The notes beneath the pieces are model-generated. The model saw nothing but the letters and a program-made list of their open reading frames with translations. It made no database searches and was not told where the DNA came from. A DNA stretch of 64,000 bases from Escarpia spicata (lineage: Eukaryota > Annelida > Polychaeta > Sabellida > Siboglinidae): positions 51,026,987-51,090,986 of the forward strand of contig OZ023213.1 of the NCBI GenBank assembly GCA_963995525.1, written 5' to 3'. The translations under genes and the position numbers were made by a program. Positions 14,082-26,280 of the stretch are shown piece by piece. Position 1 is the first letter of the stretch. Each line of letters starts with the position of its first letter.

Positions 14082-14162
14082 GAGCATTAGTCGAGGACTC
14101 GGGCAACTTCATCTGCAGGACATCGGAGAGCGACAAGAAGATGGTGACAGTCAATGTAGTCG
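14082..14162 (+). CDS. IgSF gene A, Ig V-domain second part (strands F-G)
   Basis: An 81-nt phase 1-1 exon between a TTACAG acceptor and a GTGAGT donor. It encodes EDSGNFICR followed by a G-strand pattern (VTVNVV). DSGxFxC is the Ig F-strand signature, and its cysteine is expected to pair with the one in the 7208-7465 exon. The 84-nt exon of gene B at 32665 is its counterpart. Confidence 0.85.
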
Positions 14163-16200
14163 GTGAGTGTTTACGATTACCATAACAAACCGGCTGTGCT
14201 TTTTCTACCCCTTTTGTGCGACTGATCTTTGCTGACCCCTGGGGTCTAAGAAGTCTAAGGGTTTAGTAGTTCTCCTATACTTATCTATCCCACATGATTC
14301 TACTCTCTTGATTGCTGAACAAAGGTTGTCTGTGTGACTTCAATACAAGCAATTTGTTGCATATCACAGTAGTAGTTAACGGAACACATTAGATCATGTG
14401 ACCATGCACCTCGGGGGGCAGGTTGTGATCTTTATAGATACAAAGTGTGATTATTTCTATCTTACAATCATACTATACGGTGTAAACTATATCTGTCCCA
14501 ATATCTTGGCTAGCCAAACGTGTTTAACAAACCATTACTTTTTAATGTAATTGGTTGTTATCTGTTTAATTTGAGTGTTTTACTGAAAATGTCACGTTTA
14601 CGTTATATACATTGAATGGCTGGGTCGATAGTCATAAACAGGTAATTGTGAAATTATACGTTTTGTAAATTGTAATTAACTGAAATACGTTAGGGTGTTC
14701 ATGATATAAAATAGATACAATTTACACTGTATGGCATGATTTTATAACAACAAATTATCAGATTTTGAAACTTAAAAAATATAACTACAACAATATGAAA
14801 CCTTGTAGGAGTATGGAGGCGTGTACCTCAGTGTCACCAGATGGCAGCACAGATTACACCATTTGTTGCTGTCACCTGGTGTGGTGACAGTGTACTATTT
14901 TTAAAATGTTACTAGCGCAGTATAATTCTCACTGAGAATTGTGCCATTTCACATTAAAGCTACCGTGCTCATTGCAATTAGTTTGATTTACATCGCATTC
15001 CGTGAATAATAGACGTACCCCCTTCTCCAAAATATGCCACATCAAATGTCCGTGTTTCCCAAACTTTTTCGGCTGAAGTCCGAAAAATTCCACCTTCTGG
15101 ATGATGATTTGGTATATTTTCATGCAAAAACCATACAAAAATAATTTCACTTGTTTGCCAAGAACCACCCAAAACCCATGGAAGTTTGTGTACATTGTTG
15201 GATCACTGTGGACAACGTTCATTTGCCGCCAAGGTTGTTTGCGTGATGTTCCCTCTGGTTTCCTCAACCCGTCTCTACAGTTGTGTGTGCAGCCGTTCAT
15301 GTAGAAAATAAATAATTAAGTGTGATCGCTGTGGAAAAGATGGAACTAGTGCGGCTGAAGAGAGAATAAGTAATGAGAATTTGTCAGCATGGTGCAACAA
15401 GAAATGACTTGGATAGAGGTCACTATGAAGAAATTTAGTTGACTGAAATAGGCAGAATGGAACCAAAATGATGATGGTACACAGCAACCCAGCGGCACTG
15501 TCAGTGCCAGACCATCAATGCTTAGATCCATCAACCGACTGCCTTCACAAAACTTAATTCACACCACATCGAATGTGTATTTCTTGTATAAACCACTGGT
15601 CCCCTCTACCTGGTGTCTGTGTTAGAGGGAGTAAAAGATCCAACACTCATGGTAGATGTGTAACCTGCAGTGGACTCACGCAGATGGGATCTCGATCTGC
15701 CATTGGTGTCAATATCGTGACTGAAGGGCCTCTACCAGTTATTGGTAACAAAGAATATGAGAAATGAAACCTACTTGAAGGTGGCAATAGAAGGAATGGG
15801 AATCTTGTTCAATGACTAAATGATGAGAAAGGACCACAGAAGCACCAGAACTGTGGTTCTTGAGAAGAATGCTCAGAGTATCATGGACAGAAACACACAC
15901 ATAATGAAGACCTTCATAGAACAGCAGACACTAAAAGGTCGATGGAGTGCAAAGTCTGGAACAAAGCCTGTTTATATGCAACTTGAGAGGGAGGAGATAA
16001 CTAGAGCATCTTGTGACAATAGGAATTAAGGATTCAAGGGAAAAATGCACAGGTCAGGAGAGAATCATAATCCTTGGTGTTCTAACAGCCCGGTAATAAG
16101 GAGTACAACGGGGGACCATTTCATTTATGAACTCTTAAGTCCAATTTGGCTCTTTAAAATCTATTGTGCTCCTTAACAGTGATTGTTTATCTAAAACTGT
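14163..16200. other. Intron DNA, no supported gene
   Basis: Unique intronic sequence. Open frames at 14929-15304 overlap on both strands and show no domain I recognise. A weak inverted-repeat stretch around 14838-14893 pairs TGTCACCAG with CTGGTG and GGTGACA. Confidence 0.45.
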
Positions 16201-16209
16201 CAATATCAG

Positions 16210-17435
16210 GAAGCACCAACATGACAGTGTCGCTGGTGTGTCACGGAAATAGTGTCCTCAGTTATATAACAGTGTCATTGGTGTGTCACGGAAATAATGT
16301 CCACAGGTATATGGCAGAATCACTGATGTGTCACGGAAATAGTGTCCTCAGTTATATGGCAGTGTCACTGGTGTGTCACGGAAATAGTATCCTCAGTTAT
16401 ATGGCAATGTCACTGGTGTGTCACGGAAATGGTGTCCTCAGTTATATGGCAGTGTCACTGATGTGTCACGGAATTAGTGTCCTCAGGTATATGGCAGAAT
16501 CACTGATGTGTCACGGAAATAGTGTCCTCAGTTATATGGCAGTGTCACTGATGTGTCACGGAAATAGCGTCCTCAGTTATATGGCAGTGTCACTGGTGTG
16601 TCACGGAAATAGTATCCTCAGTTATATGGCAATGTCACTGGTGTGTCATGGAAATGGTGTCCTCAGTTATATGGCAGTGTCACTGGTGTGTCACGGAAAT
16701 AGCGTCCTCAGTTATATGGCAGAATCACTGATGTGTCACGGAAATAGTGTCCTCAGTTATATGGCAGTGTCACTGATGTGTCACGGAAATAGTGTCCTCA
16801 GGTATATGGCAGAATCACTGATGTGTCACGGAAATAGTGTCCTCAGTTATATGGCAGTGTCACTGATGTGTCACGGAAATAGCGTCCTCAGTTATATGGC
16901 AGTGTCACTGGTGTGTCACGGAAATAGTATCCTCAGTTATATGGCAATGTCACTGGTGTGTCATGGAAATGGTGTCCTCAGTTATATGGCAGAATCACTG
17001 ATGTGTCACGGAAATAGTGTCCTCAGTTATATGGCAGTGTCACTGATGTGTCACGGAAATAGTGTCCTCAGTTATATGGCAGTGTCACTGGTGTGTCATG
17101 GAAATAGTGTCCTCAGTTATATGGCAGTGTCACTGGTGTGTCACGGAAATAGTGTCCTCAGTTATATGGCAGTGTCACTGGTGTGTCACGGAAATGGTGT
17201 CCTCAGTTATATGGCAGTGTCACTGGTGTGTCACGGAAATAGTGTCCTCAGTTATATGGCAGTGTCACTGGTGTGTCATGGAAATGGTGTCCTCAGTTAT
17301 ATGGCAGTGTCACTGGTGTGTCACGGAAATAGTGTCCTCAGTTATATGGCAGTGTCACGGAAATAGTGTCCTCAGTTATATGGCAGTGTCACTGGTGTGT
17401 CACGGAAATAGTGTCCTCAGTTATATGGCAGTGGC
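16210..17435. repeat. 45-bp minisatellite, about 27 copies
   Basis: The unit contains ATGGCAGTGTCACTGGTGTG and continues with TCACGGAAATAGTGTCCTCA. Because 45 is divisible by 3, one plus-strand frame stays open for about 400 codons, repeating a 15-residue pattern (MAVSLVCHGNSVLSY). Variants recur in blocks of several units, a higher-order pattern. One shortened unit near 17350 breaks the frame. It lies in an intron of gene A and has no supported start or splice sites, so I treat it as non-coding. Confidence 0.92.
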
Positions 17436-18368
17436 TGTTTTCGTTTTGAAAAAGCTCCCTAATTTAACAAAGGATTTAGTTTAGTGATATATTTTCCTAA
17501 TGAACCATTAACTTTATGATTGTCCCCAGAACTGTTACAAGACGTGTGTGATGGTGGGAAACAGACTGTGATGGTCACTTACAGAAGACAGCTAATGGCG
17601 CTTACAAGGAAACTACAAAGAGACTACACCAGTGAGCTTATTGGACAGACTGAAAGAAGGATAAACAATTGAAGAGAGTATCGTGCAGAATGCAGAAATG
17701 TTACTGGAGTGAAGAACGTGCCACATGGCTGAATCTGCAGTGAATATAGCAGGCCAATTTCACCGGCACTCTGTATTCTGCCTGTATTAGTTGGCAACGG
17801 CCCAACGGAAGCATTTACAGCACGCACTGACTTGGGAATGGTGTGCAATACTCCCCCGGTCTCCAGCGGATTCGAGGGCAACCAAATTATGTATTCCGGT
17901 CCATGGAGCCAGTCTCTCTAGGTGGCCGTGTAGTAGCCAAGACCTAACGGAGACTAACAACATTTACGTCACTGACACACCGTTCCGAGTCTATCTCGCG
18001 GTGCTGTAATATTCCTTGCATATCAGGATTGGTAGGAGATGTAGTCAGCGAAATGAATACGTTGAAGCATGCAGAATGTAAGGTATTTACAAAATTGGGA
18101 AATACTGTTTTTTTAATTAAGATGATTTAACAAGAATGCACTCCCCAAAGTGTCAGGTCAGCAGTGAAGCAACGTCTACAACTTCACGTAGCTTAGCCCG
18201 TGGGAATTTTGTATTAAAATTTCATCACAGTTGTCCCCATTAGTGTTGTGAGAAACTCACATGCCCACACACACAAATGTTAACCCAATTATAGTTAGAT
18301 TGCGATCTGTTCATATTGGGTTATATGTAACATTGCGTCTCACTAACATGCCCTATTTTCCTCAACAG
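17436..18368. other. Intron DNA before the second Ig domain
   Basis: No gene-like signal beyond the pyrimidine-rich acceptor ending at 18368. Short frames at 17624-18009 lack recognisable motifs. Confidence 0.45.
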
Positions 18369-18749
18369 TTCCACCCGAGTCGATCGACATGATGTTAGGC
18401 ACGGTGGACGGTTCGATGCACATCGTTAACGATGGTGAGGAGCTGAAGTTTGATGGGGGCGAACAGCGACGGGTTATCTGTAACGTCAACGGTGGCAACC
18501 CCGATCCGAAGCTCCACATCACGGCCGGGGACCTGGACATCATTAAGCAGTTCAATATAACCTATACCATGGTTAGAGAGCCGACCAAAGTGAAGGGGCT
18601 GGTCATCCTGCGATCCTCCATCACCGCCGTGGCAAAGTCACTGCCTATGAAGGGCATCTACTCCGGCAAGAAGATATCTTGCACTGCAGAGGCCGCCGTA
18701 GAAGGTGTCGCTCCAATCAGCGTCGGCTTCAGGGCAAAGTTCAGCGGAT
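18369..18749 (+). CDS. IgSF gene A, second Ig domain in a single exon
   Basis: A 381-nt phase 1-1 exon from a CAACAG acceptor to a GTGAGT donor. It encodes a complete Ig domain with B-strand cysteine in RRVICNVNGGNPDPK and F-strand cysteine in KKISCTAEA. The NGGNPxPK segment after the first cysteine is typical of I/C2-type domains. A sequon FNIT lies mid-domain. Gene B encodes the equivalent domain in three exons of the same summed length. Confidence 0.9.
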
Positions 18750-19301
18750 GTGAGTGCTTGTTTCCGTACTCCGGGGGATGTTTTTAAAATAATAGTAATT
18801 ATAATTTTAATCTTAGCAGTCATGAGATTGAATAAAAACTTGTTTCAGTCTACCTTATATCTCGTGACATTTAGGCAATCTTCATCAAATAGCTACCACT
18901 AGATGGCGACTCAGAAGTAATTCTGTGCAGAGGTATCATTCAGATACTTGTTTAATGAAGATTGCTGAGAGCAGTCAAAATGGCATGAGTAAGGTAAAGT
19001 GACTGTGAGAAAAGTAAAAGTATTACTACTATTGAACACGCATATTTTGATGAATGATTATATATAAAATAAAAAACAATTGTGGAACTTATTTTTAAAT
19101 GTGAAATACTTGCGACCTAAATCTTGTGATGTAGCACAGCAGAATGCCTGACACAAAATGAATAATTCCATTAAAAAAACTTTTGTGGCACCTCTTTTTA
19201 AATATGCGCACTTACGAGAAATACATGTGGTGTAAACTGTGTAATGTAGTATTACCTGCCAATGAAGAGAGACGTGTCCTAACATAGTGTGTCTCTTGCA
19301 G
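18750..19301. other. Intron between Ig 2 and Ig 3 of gene A
   Basis: AT-rich intron with no separate feature. Minus-strand frames near 19058-19546 are shadows of the exon at 19302. Confidence 0.5.
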
Positions 19302-19498
19302 ACAAACCTGTGATTAAGTGTTACAACACCCTGATCAGCTACGTACACCAGACGAATGTGAACATCACATGTCAGGTGACGGCGAGGCCAAGACCAGACA
19401 ACATGCACTTCTACTACTACCTGCAAAATACAAAAACCATCAGCATGGTGCAGCCAGGGCACGTTCAAGGCCACTACAGGGGTGAAGTTCAAGACGAT
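19302..19498 (+). CDS. IgSF gene A, third Ig domain first part
   Basis: A 197-nt exon, phase 1 to phase 0, between TTGCAG and GTAAGT. It starts YKPVIKCYNTL, with a cysteine in the A strand, and has the B-strand cysteine in NITCQVTARPRPDN. The NIT sequon overlaps that cysteine. Gene B's exon at 35744 has the same length and both cysteine positions. The matching F-strand cysteine is absent from the next exon. Confidence 0.88.
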
Positions 19499-20988
19499 GT
19501 AAGTCGCCTCATGTTTATCTTCTTCCCCATAACACAGCTTCTGCAACTAAAGTCTTTCACATGTCTCGTTTTAGAATGATTTCATAAACAATCAAACATG
19601 TCTGGTAAACATTTCAATATGCTAGCTGATTTTCTAAAATGTGTATTGATCACATCCTGGTGGCCCATCCTCGTCTTGATAGTTTTCAGTATCAAGGTCA
19701 ATGTGAAGGAGCGAAATCAATCTTTAAGAACAAAGTCAGGGTTACAAGCTCATGAGAAATGGTCCCCAGATGTTTCTCTGCAATCTGCATAGCAAATGGC
19801 GGTGCAAACTTATGCTCCCAATCCTCGTACACAACCTATACCACTTATCACAATTTCTTCAACTTTATATTTGGATATTCCAGTTTGTTCCAACATTTCG
19901 CATTTCCTGCAGAATGTTGCTGTTACATTGACCCAGTGGTGGGGGTGAAATGGCCCAGGCAATTTTGAAATGAATATCCTTTTCCCCACAATCCTGATAT
20001 TAAAATTTTGAAATGAAGGTTCGTTTCTCATAATCCTATCTTCCAAAAGTAATGCAGGGAAGAGAATCCAGAGCAAGATGTAAACTGGTTACTAGATATT
20101 CTCAGCATGTAAAACAAATTAGAGACAGGGGAATTATGTTTTTGTGGTAGCTATTCTATAGTTCTTTGGAGAAACATGCCACATGTGTAGTGTCTTTATG
20201 CCATGACTTAGAACATTGCTCTCTTGTGCAGTTGTCTTTAACAGCGTATGAAGACCAGCATATGTGATTTGTTCCGAATACCGATTCGATTGTGCTGTAC
20301 GGCGTAGTCACCTGTCGGTACACACAACAGGTGCTATCTGTTTAACTTGCACCAATCCACCCTTGAGTTTTTATTAAAGGTCAAGACATGTCCCGCACCC
20401 ATCAATCAGTGGCTTCTCATTCGCTGTGGCTTCAAAAATCACACCAGACTGACTGTCAAAGAATTGGGACCAGTGAGAATCCTAAAGAAAACTCAGTTGT
20501 AGACACAAATTGGCCCTACTGAGAGTCTTTGCGAGTGCAATATTCCTCCTCTCTTCCTTGAAGGTCTGGGATGAGGCTGGCCTCTATATTGGTCCTCAAT
20601 CTCTGTTTTTCTTCCCCCTCGCTGTTCTTGCACTGCTGTCTCCGCCAACCATCTCCACTCCCCTCTGTCTTTCATTCTCCACTCCTCTCCCAAACCCTCC
20701 AAATCTCTCTCTATACAACCCTCCCATTGGTGTCTTCATCATCATTGTCTCCTTTCCCTTACGTTTTCCAGGCATCTACTTTCTTCGCCAACTGTTCTTC
20801 TCCCATTTGCTCCACATATCCAGCCCAGTTTAGCCAACTCCTCACCAGCTTCTAGAAACTTTCACACCAGCCTCCTCCCTCAACTCCTCCATTCTCTGCC
20901 TGTCTGTTCCATATTTACAAGTTACAAAGAAGTAGGAAATACCAACTGTTTGACTGTGTACCTTACATTGAACCTTGTTCTCTCACAG
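19499..20988. other. Intron within the Ig 3 domain of gene A
   Basis: Unique sequence with a pyrimidine-rich tract at about 20600-20880. Frames over that tract are compositional and lack domain signatures. Confidence 0.5.
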
Positions 20989-21115
20989 GATGACAAAGAG
21001 ACCTTTCAGATGGTTCTCTACATAGACCGCATCTTCCCGCAGATGTTCCGCAATTATTTCTTCGTTGCTGAGAGCTCATTTGGCAAAACTGAGCACAAAG
21101 TCTACCTTGAGAGAG
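20989..21115 (+). CDS. IgSF gene A, third Ig domain second part (strands E-G)
   Basis: A 127-nt exon, phase 0 to phase 1, between CTCACAG and GTAAGT. It encodes QMVLYIDRIFPQMFRNYFF and then VAESSFGKTEHKVYL. This has the layout of an Ig E-F-G region (YxxxAxxxxG), but the usual F-strand cysteine is valine. Gene B has histidine there. Confidence 0.87.
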
Positions 21116-22780
21116 GTAAGTCATCGTTACAATAACAACGACAATCTTCCAACAGGGCATGGATTCACTTCAGTTATCAACGTGGCACATTGTGTTAGTC
21201 TACATTTAAGCAGGACATGTGTCCCATATGCAGTGTTTCCCTAGGGTAAGATCAAGTGCAAAATGGTTGGGTGGACAAGCAGGCAACACATGTGACCCAG
21301 CACAGTGAACCGGATATTACATCTCGCAGCCCTAATCTGAACGCAAGCCATAATACCAGTCTAGGTCATGTTCCATAAATTTTGTGATTTTAGTAGAAAT
21401 GCATGTACTCTACAATCTTATATTCCAGTGTGATTTTCTTTAACAAACAGTCCCAACCTAATAAAATACCTGCATTTACGAACCCATAGATTAAAAAAAC
21501 AACAGAAGATATGAGGAAAGATGACCTTGTTTCCCAGAACATTTTCTTAAAGTTTAGTAATGAATCAAAAACTACTAAGGATTTGTCAACAAATGAGATA
21601 ATTTTAAAGCTCATAATCTATGTATCTAAACAGGTACAAAACTTACTAAAACAATTTATGACTTAATTAATTTTTGCTCACTGTACGTTACCTGTAACAG
21701 CAAGGTGGGTATTAAGTCGCAAAATTGTGAAATACCTGAGGGTAGAGGTTTATTCCTTCTTGGGTTCCACAGATCTTAAGCTTTAAAATGACACCTCACA
21801 TATTTTTTGTAGATTTTGATGAATTGCCAAAAATTAAGCATATTTTTAAAAGTAACATTTTGTGATACAGATGTTTAAAAATGGGCTATATATTACAAAA
21901 ATGCCAATAACAACTGTACGTTTACTAGTTTATTATTATCTGTCGAGGAAAATGATTTTCATTGAAATATCGGCATTTTCATACAATATCGACATTTTTT
22001 GCCAAAATCAAAAAATTTATGGGACTGACTTAGTCGGCTTTCTTTGCCTCGCCTGCAGAATAGACCAGTGTGACTTAACACCCGGATGTACCTACTATTG
22101 TTGGTGCTTCACGCACCTCGTGCTTTCCCATAGACACTCACAGGGTATAAACAACCCCTTGGTGGCTCTCTTGATGTTTGAGGGCAAAAACAAAAAGTGA
22201 ACATCTAAACCATGAACACATTACAAAACAAACCCTTTTTTGGTGCAAGAATTATCTATAGGGTGACAATGTTGGACGAAATAGATGACAAAACAGCAAG
22301 GCCGCCCACGTTGCTTGTCATACGTGAAGGGAAACACTGCACCTGCCATTGCCCTTATTGTTTTTCTTGCTTTGTATGAGATTATGTCAAGAAGTTGTTT
22401 GATAATCTATCGAGTAATTGTATATAATTAACAATAACATTGAGAGTACCAAATGCATTAGTGATCATCTCAGCACATCGATGTCAGATTAAATTACTTT
22501 TGTTTGGGGCGGGGGGAGTAAGTGTTTTATCTGGCATCAAACATCGATATTATATGCTTCGGACTGATACTGTTAATATATTAATAACATAACAGCAATG
22601 TTTACAAACTTTCATCTGAGAGGGTGAGGGGTGAGAGTGGGGGATGAAGGGGGCTGAGGCCAGATGAAAATTATTTCATCTGTGGTAGGACATCAACATT
22701 CTGAGATGATCCCACAGATGTAATAAAAATACTTGGTATGCAGAAGGGATCAGCACCTGACTTATGATGTTTTCTTACAG
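21116..22780. other. Last intron of gene A
   Basis: AT-rich intron without repeats of note. The frame at 21862-22200 has no recognised domain. The acceptor TTCTTACAG ends at 22780. Confidence 0.5.
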
Positions 22781-22881
22781 ATCGATCTCGAGAAACCTCG
22801 GAAGGTGACGCAAACCGTATCGGAGGGGTTGTTGCCCTCGTGATGCTTGCCCTGGCCGCCCCCCTGATGTCCTATCTATGA
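22781..22881 (+). CDS. IgSF gene A, C-terminal exon with GPI-type tail
   Basis: The last coding exon begins in phase 1 and ends at TGA (22879-22881). It encodes a short polar stretch (DRSRETSEGDANR), then a hydrophobic run of about 20 residues (GGVVALVMLALAAPLMSYL), then the stop. Small residues before the hydrophobic end (EGDAN) and no cytoplasmic tail are features of GPI-attachment signals. A tail-anchored membrane form is the alternative. Confidence 0.85.
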
Positions 22882-24999
22882 GTGGACGAGATGACATGAT
22901 AGAGGAACAACACCATGAGCACTGTGACACTGAAAGGGAGAGAAAGACACCTAGAGAATCAGCGCCATTGTATCATTACCACGTGATCTGCTGTCATGAC
23001 GTCAGCAGTGTCTTCTGTCTGTTCTGCCTGCCCTATGGAACTACCTGTTGCATTGTCCATTGTTCACATTGCTTTCTTTCAGTCTTCAATCCAGATTAAT
23101 CCTGCTTAGCCGTGTTGTTATCCTGAGGGTGTAGTTTCGATTGAACAGAGATGTGATGGAGAATGAAAATATTGTGGTGTCACAGAATATAAATAGGTGG
23201 AGTTGATGGTTTTATTACCCAGGGTTCCATAGGGTGCAGTGTTTTTTTGTGAAGTGGGTGAAACTGATGTTCAGGTGCCATGTTTTATGTAATTCATTTT
23301 GTTTTTAAATAACCCTTCTTTGGGGTTGGATAGTTTTGCTAATATCTGTCGCAGATGGTTCGTTTTCAAAATTGGTCAAGCGAAATAGCTCTTATCGTGA
23401 CACTTTAAAAGATCATGTCACAAACACCTTTGCGTGTGTGATTTGATGCATTTGTAGGCGTGGTGTGTTGATGTTTTCGTATGGTTTCTGGAAACAGTAA
23501 TTTTATAAACTGATTCGTTGTTAGTCTCCCGGAGTACTTAGCTTAATTTGGTTGATTCGTGCGCGTGTGTGCGTACATTTGATGATAAGCTGCCACTTGT
23601 TTTCACGGCATTGGAAATTAGAATACACTGTTGTTAATGTGTTGGGTGTGGTTTGCAGTTTGTCAGCGTAACTGGATTTGTTCTTCACAACCGGCAGAGA
23701 GTCGCATGCAAAGACGTGGACATTATTGAGTTTGCAAATTAATTGTTTTCTGGCGCGTGTATATCGTGGATGAGATTCTGCCGTACGTGCCGATGCCCGT
23801 GAGACGTTTGTCCTTACTATGCAGAAGGCTAGGCTTAGCCACCTGTCTGCCTATGCGTGTGTGTTCTTGTTGTGCGTGGAATGAATTTCATTGGTGTACA
23901 TGCTGTATTATATTCATGTTTAGTATGTTGCCGGCGTGTGAATGACGCATGTTTTTCCTATAGGGCGTTACGTTCGCGTGGCGTCACGTACGCGTAGCCT
24001 TAGCGTATGTGTGTCTAGGCGGCTTGGTGTCTGTATGTAAATAGCAAAGTTTGCGATCGCACGCACGCACTCGAAATATCGGTACGCATCGCTGGGTCGG
24101 CAGAGGGCCATTGCTGTCTGAGTGCTTCTAACTGGTGGGTTATAAACGAGTCGTTCTGTGGCCTCGCGTGCCACAGTGTTCTGAAGCTTTTGTGTTCGTT
24201 TGCGCGGAAGATCCGTCGCAGAAGACGATACAAAGATGTACGTTCCGAACGATTACGCGGACGGATGTTATATTGCATAATCCGCCGAGTAAGACAGTGG
24301 CCGAATGCATGCATGGAACAGCCTCGGAGTGCGCGAGGCGTCTCAGTCGCTCTGACCGGCGTCAATGTCAGTATAGTGTGACTTACGGTTCGTTTGGCTG
24401 TGCGCGGTAGCAGCATTGTCGGTTCTCCTGCGATGTTATTTTGAGATAGTAACAGCAATCGCGGTGGAGATATTGTATAATGCCAAAGGCCTTTAAACAT
24501 CGCAGCAAGCATTTACTGTACATATAACAATGTTCTAGTTGTTGTCCCATATATAACAGTGTCGTAGCTGTCGTTTCGCATACTCTCGCTTCCTCTGCCG
24601 ATCCCCGTTGGCGTAGAATACCCACTTCCGGTAAGCGTTTCTTATGGACCCATGAGATTCGCACCACTGACTTCTGACTCGATGGCTGCTGCCACCTAGC
24701 GGATATCATCGGCATATGCCTCCTGCTTGCAACGCCGGTTAGTTTGTAGGCCACCAGTGCGTGAGAACTGCCACTTCTCAACTGTAATACCGTTTCTTAT
24801 TCCTGCTTCCACCTTTCTCGTAACCTTCTTGGAGTTATCATATCTGCCTATAGTTAAGCCGTCAACACCGTCGTCGTAGCGAATGCATGTTTTTAGATGT
24901 GCTTGTTTTCTCGTTTGATCCGATCAGTGCTGCGCAGTGCCGATTGTTCATCTACCCAACTTTCCTTCGCTCAGAATTAGAGTTGACCAACTATATGTA

Positions 25000-25115
25000 C
25001 GGCAGTGAATCCATTTACCGTGTCTAAAACAGCGCAACTGATGTGACTGTGATACCTCGGCAGTGAATCCATTTACCGTGTCTAAAACAGCGCAACTGAT
25101 GTGACTGTGATACCT
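25000..25115. repeat. 58-bp tandem duplication
   Basis: Two head-to-tail copies of a 58-bp sequence starting CGGCAGTGAATCCATTTACC. They are essentially identical, so the duplication looks recent. Confidence 0.85.
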
Positions 25116-26258
25116 TCGAAAATAGACTCGTATTCTGGGGTATAGGGCTTAATTAAGTAATGTGTAATAACGCTGTATTTTCATCAGCTAATGGTAGCGT
25201 GTTGTTATCTCGGTGTTCTCCTTAATTAAGTGTTCTTTTTTATATAACGACATGTAAATACATCTCCATTGTAATATACGTCTTAACTGCAGTACTACCG
25301 AGAGCATGTATATTTTATTGAAGTTTTATCTGGGTGCTTTCCGCATCCGTTTCTTTACCCTCATTGGTTTGGTTCGCGTGCATGTACATAACTCCTGATG
25401 GACGCTTTGGTGTACGTGTGTATAACCAGGGCTGCCAACACGTCTTTTCAGTTTATGTACAAACGACGTGTAAACATGTCAGTTTATAGCGAAACCAGTG
25501 ATAAACGATTAGAGAATTCGCTGTTTATGACTCGCGCGTAGTATCGGAAGTGGTGAAAATGTACCTTGCGTTCGACGGCAGTGTGACCGTGGGAACACGA
25601 TAGCGCCCGTAAAACAACCGCTGGATTAATCGGATTTAGTTTCTCGTCTTGCATGTCGAACAAACGCACATGCGTGTGTTGCGAATTTGAATATTTTTAT
25701 AACAACGATGTAGCTTTGTTGATTCCGTTTTTTAAATTGATTGCACTTTTGATTTATTCTCACCGATGATCACGCTGTGTATAGCAGTATTGTAGACGGC
25801 GTAATCGAACAAAGAAAATAGTATATGTGTGTCATATGTCGATCCAAACTGCATCTCCTCCGAATGTCGACCCTACTGACATCTTCCTCGAATTCACGGC
25901 ACTACATTTTTGTCAGTATCTGCAGGATCCGTCCATTCAATGCACGTCGGACTTGATGTCGTCTTGGACAGTAGATAGAGGCAGTGTAAAGACGGCGTTG
26001 TATCGCTGGCCTGGGGTAGAGTTGATGTGTGTACAAACACTGTAGTCCAAGATGTTAGGCAATTGGAACCCGATGTTGTACGTCCGCAATATCCCATTTA
26101 AACTGAACTTATCACGAACTTTAGTCTGCGATGTTTTCACGTGCTTTATGCGGCAAACACAACAACTATCATGAACGAAATCTACCAGAAATTATTAAGC
26201 AGAATGACCGTAGCGTGTCGTGAAAATACGTAGACAATAGATACATATGAGTTTGTCA

Positions 26259-26264
26259 AATAAA
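26259..26264 (+). terminator. AATAAA polyadenylation signal candidate
   Basis: A perfect AATAAA followed by a T/G-containing stretch. It is the first clear one I noticed downstream of gene A's stop, 3.4 kb away; use is unproven. Confidence 0.3.
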
Positions 26265-26280
26265 ATTGTGCTTTCACAAA

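Larger units (their letters stand above)
7208..22881 (+). other. IgSF gene A: secretory, three Ig domains, probable GPI anchor
   Basis: Six consecutive exons give one open frame of 381 residues before any signal peptide (258+81+381+197+127+101 nt). Phases are compatible at every junction (1,1,1,1,0,1). Domains in order: Ig V-type (about residues 1-113), Ig 2 (114-240), Ig 3 (241-348) and a C-terminal hydrophobic tail. N-glycosylation sequons occur (FNITYT, NITC). The architecture resembles surface adhesion or recognition molecules of the V-C2-C2 kind. I cannot name a family member or ligand. Gene B downstream is a tandem paralogue with the same exon plan, supporting both models. The signal-peptide exon is uncertain. 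Confidence 0.85.
22882..26280 (+). other. Possible long 3'UTR of gene A, then intergenic DNA
   Basis: No coding exon is supported. The first clear AATAAA downstream of the stop is at 26259-26264, so a long 3'UTR is possible. From about 23.5 to 26.2 kb the sequence is richer in CpG than the introns. A minus-strand open frame at 24015-24512 shows no known domain. A 58-bp direct duplication sits at about 25000-25115. Confidence 0.35.

Noticed and set aside
24015..24512. 165-codon minus-strand frame
   Set aside because: No recognisable domain, no start or splice context, in CpG-richer non-coding DNA where stops are less frequent.
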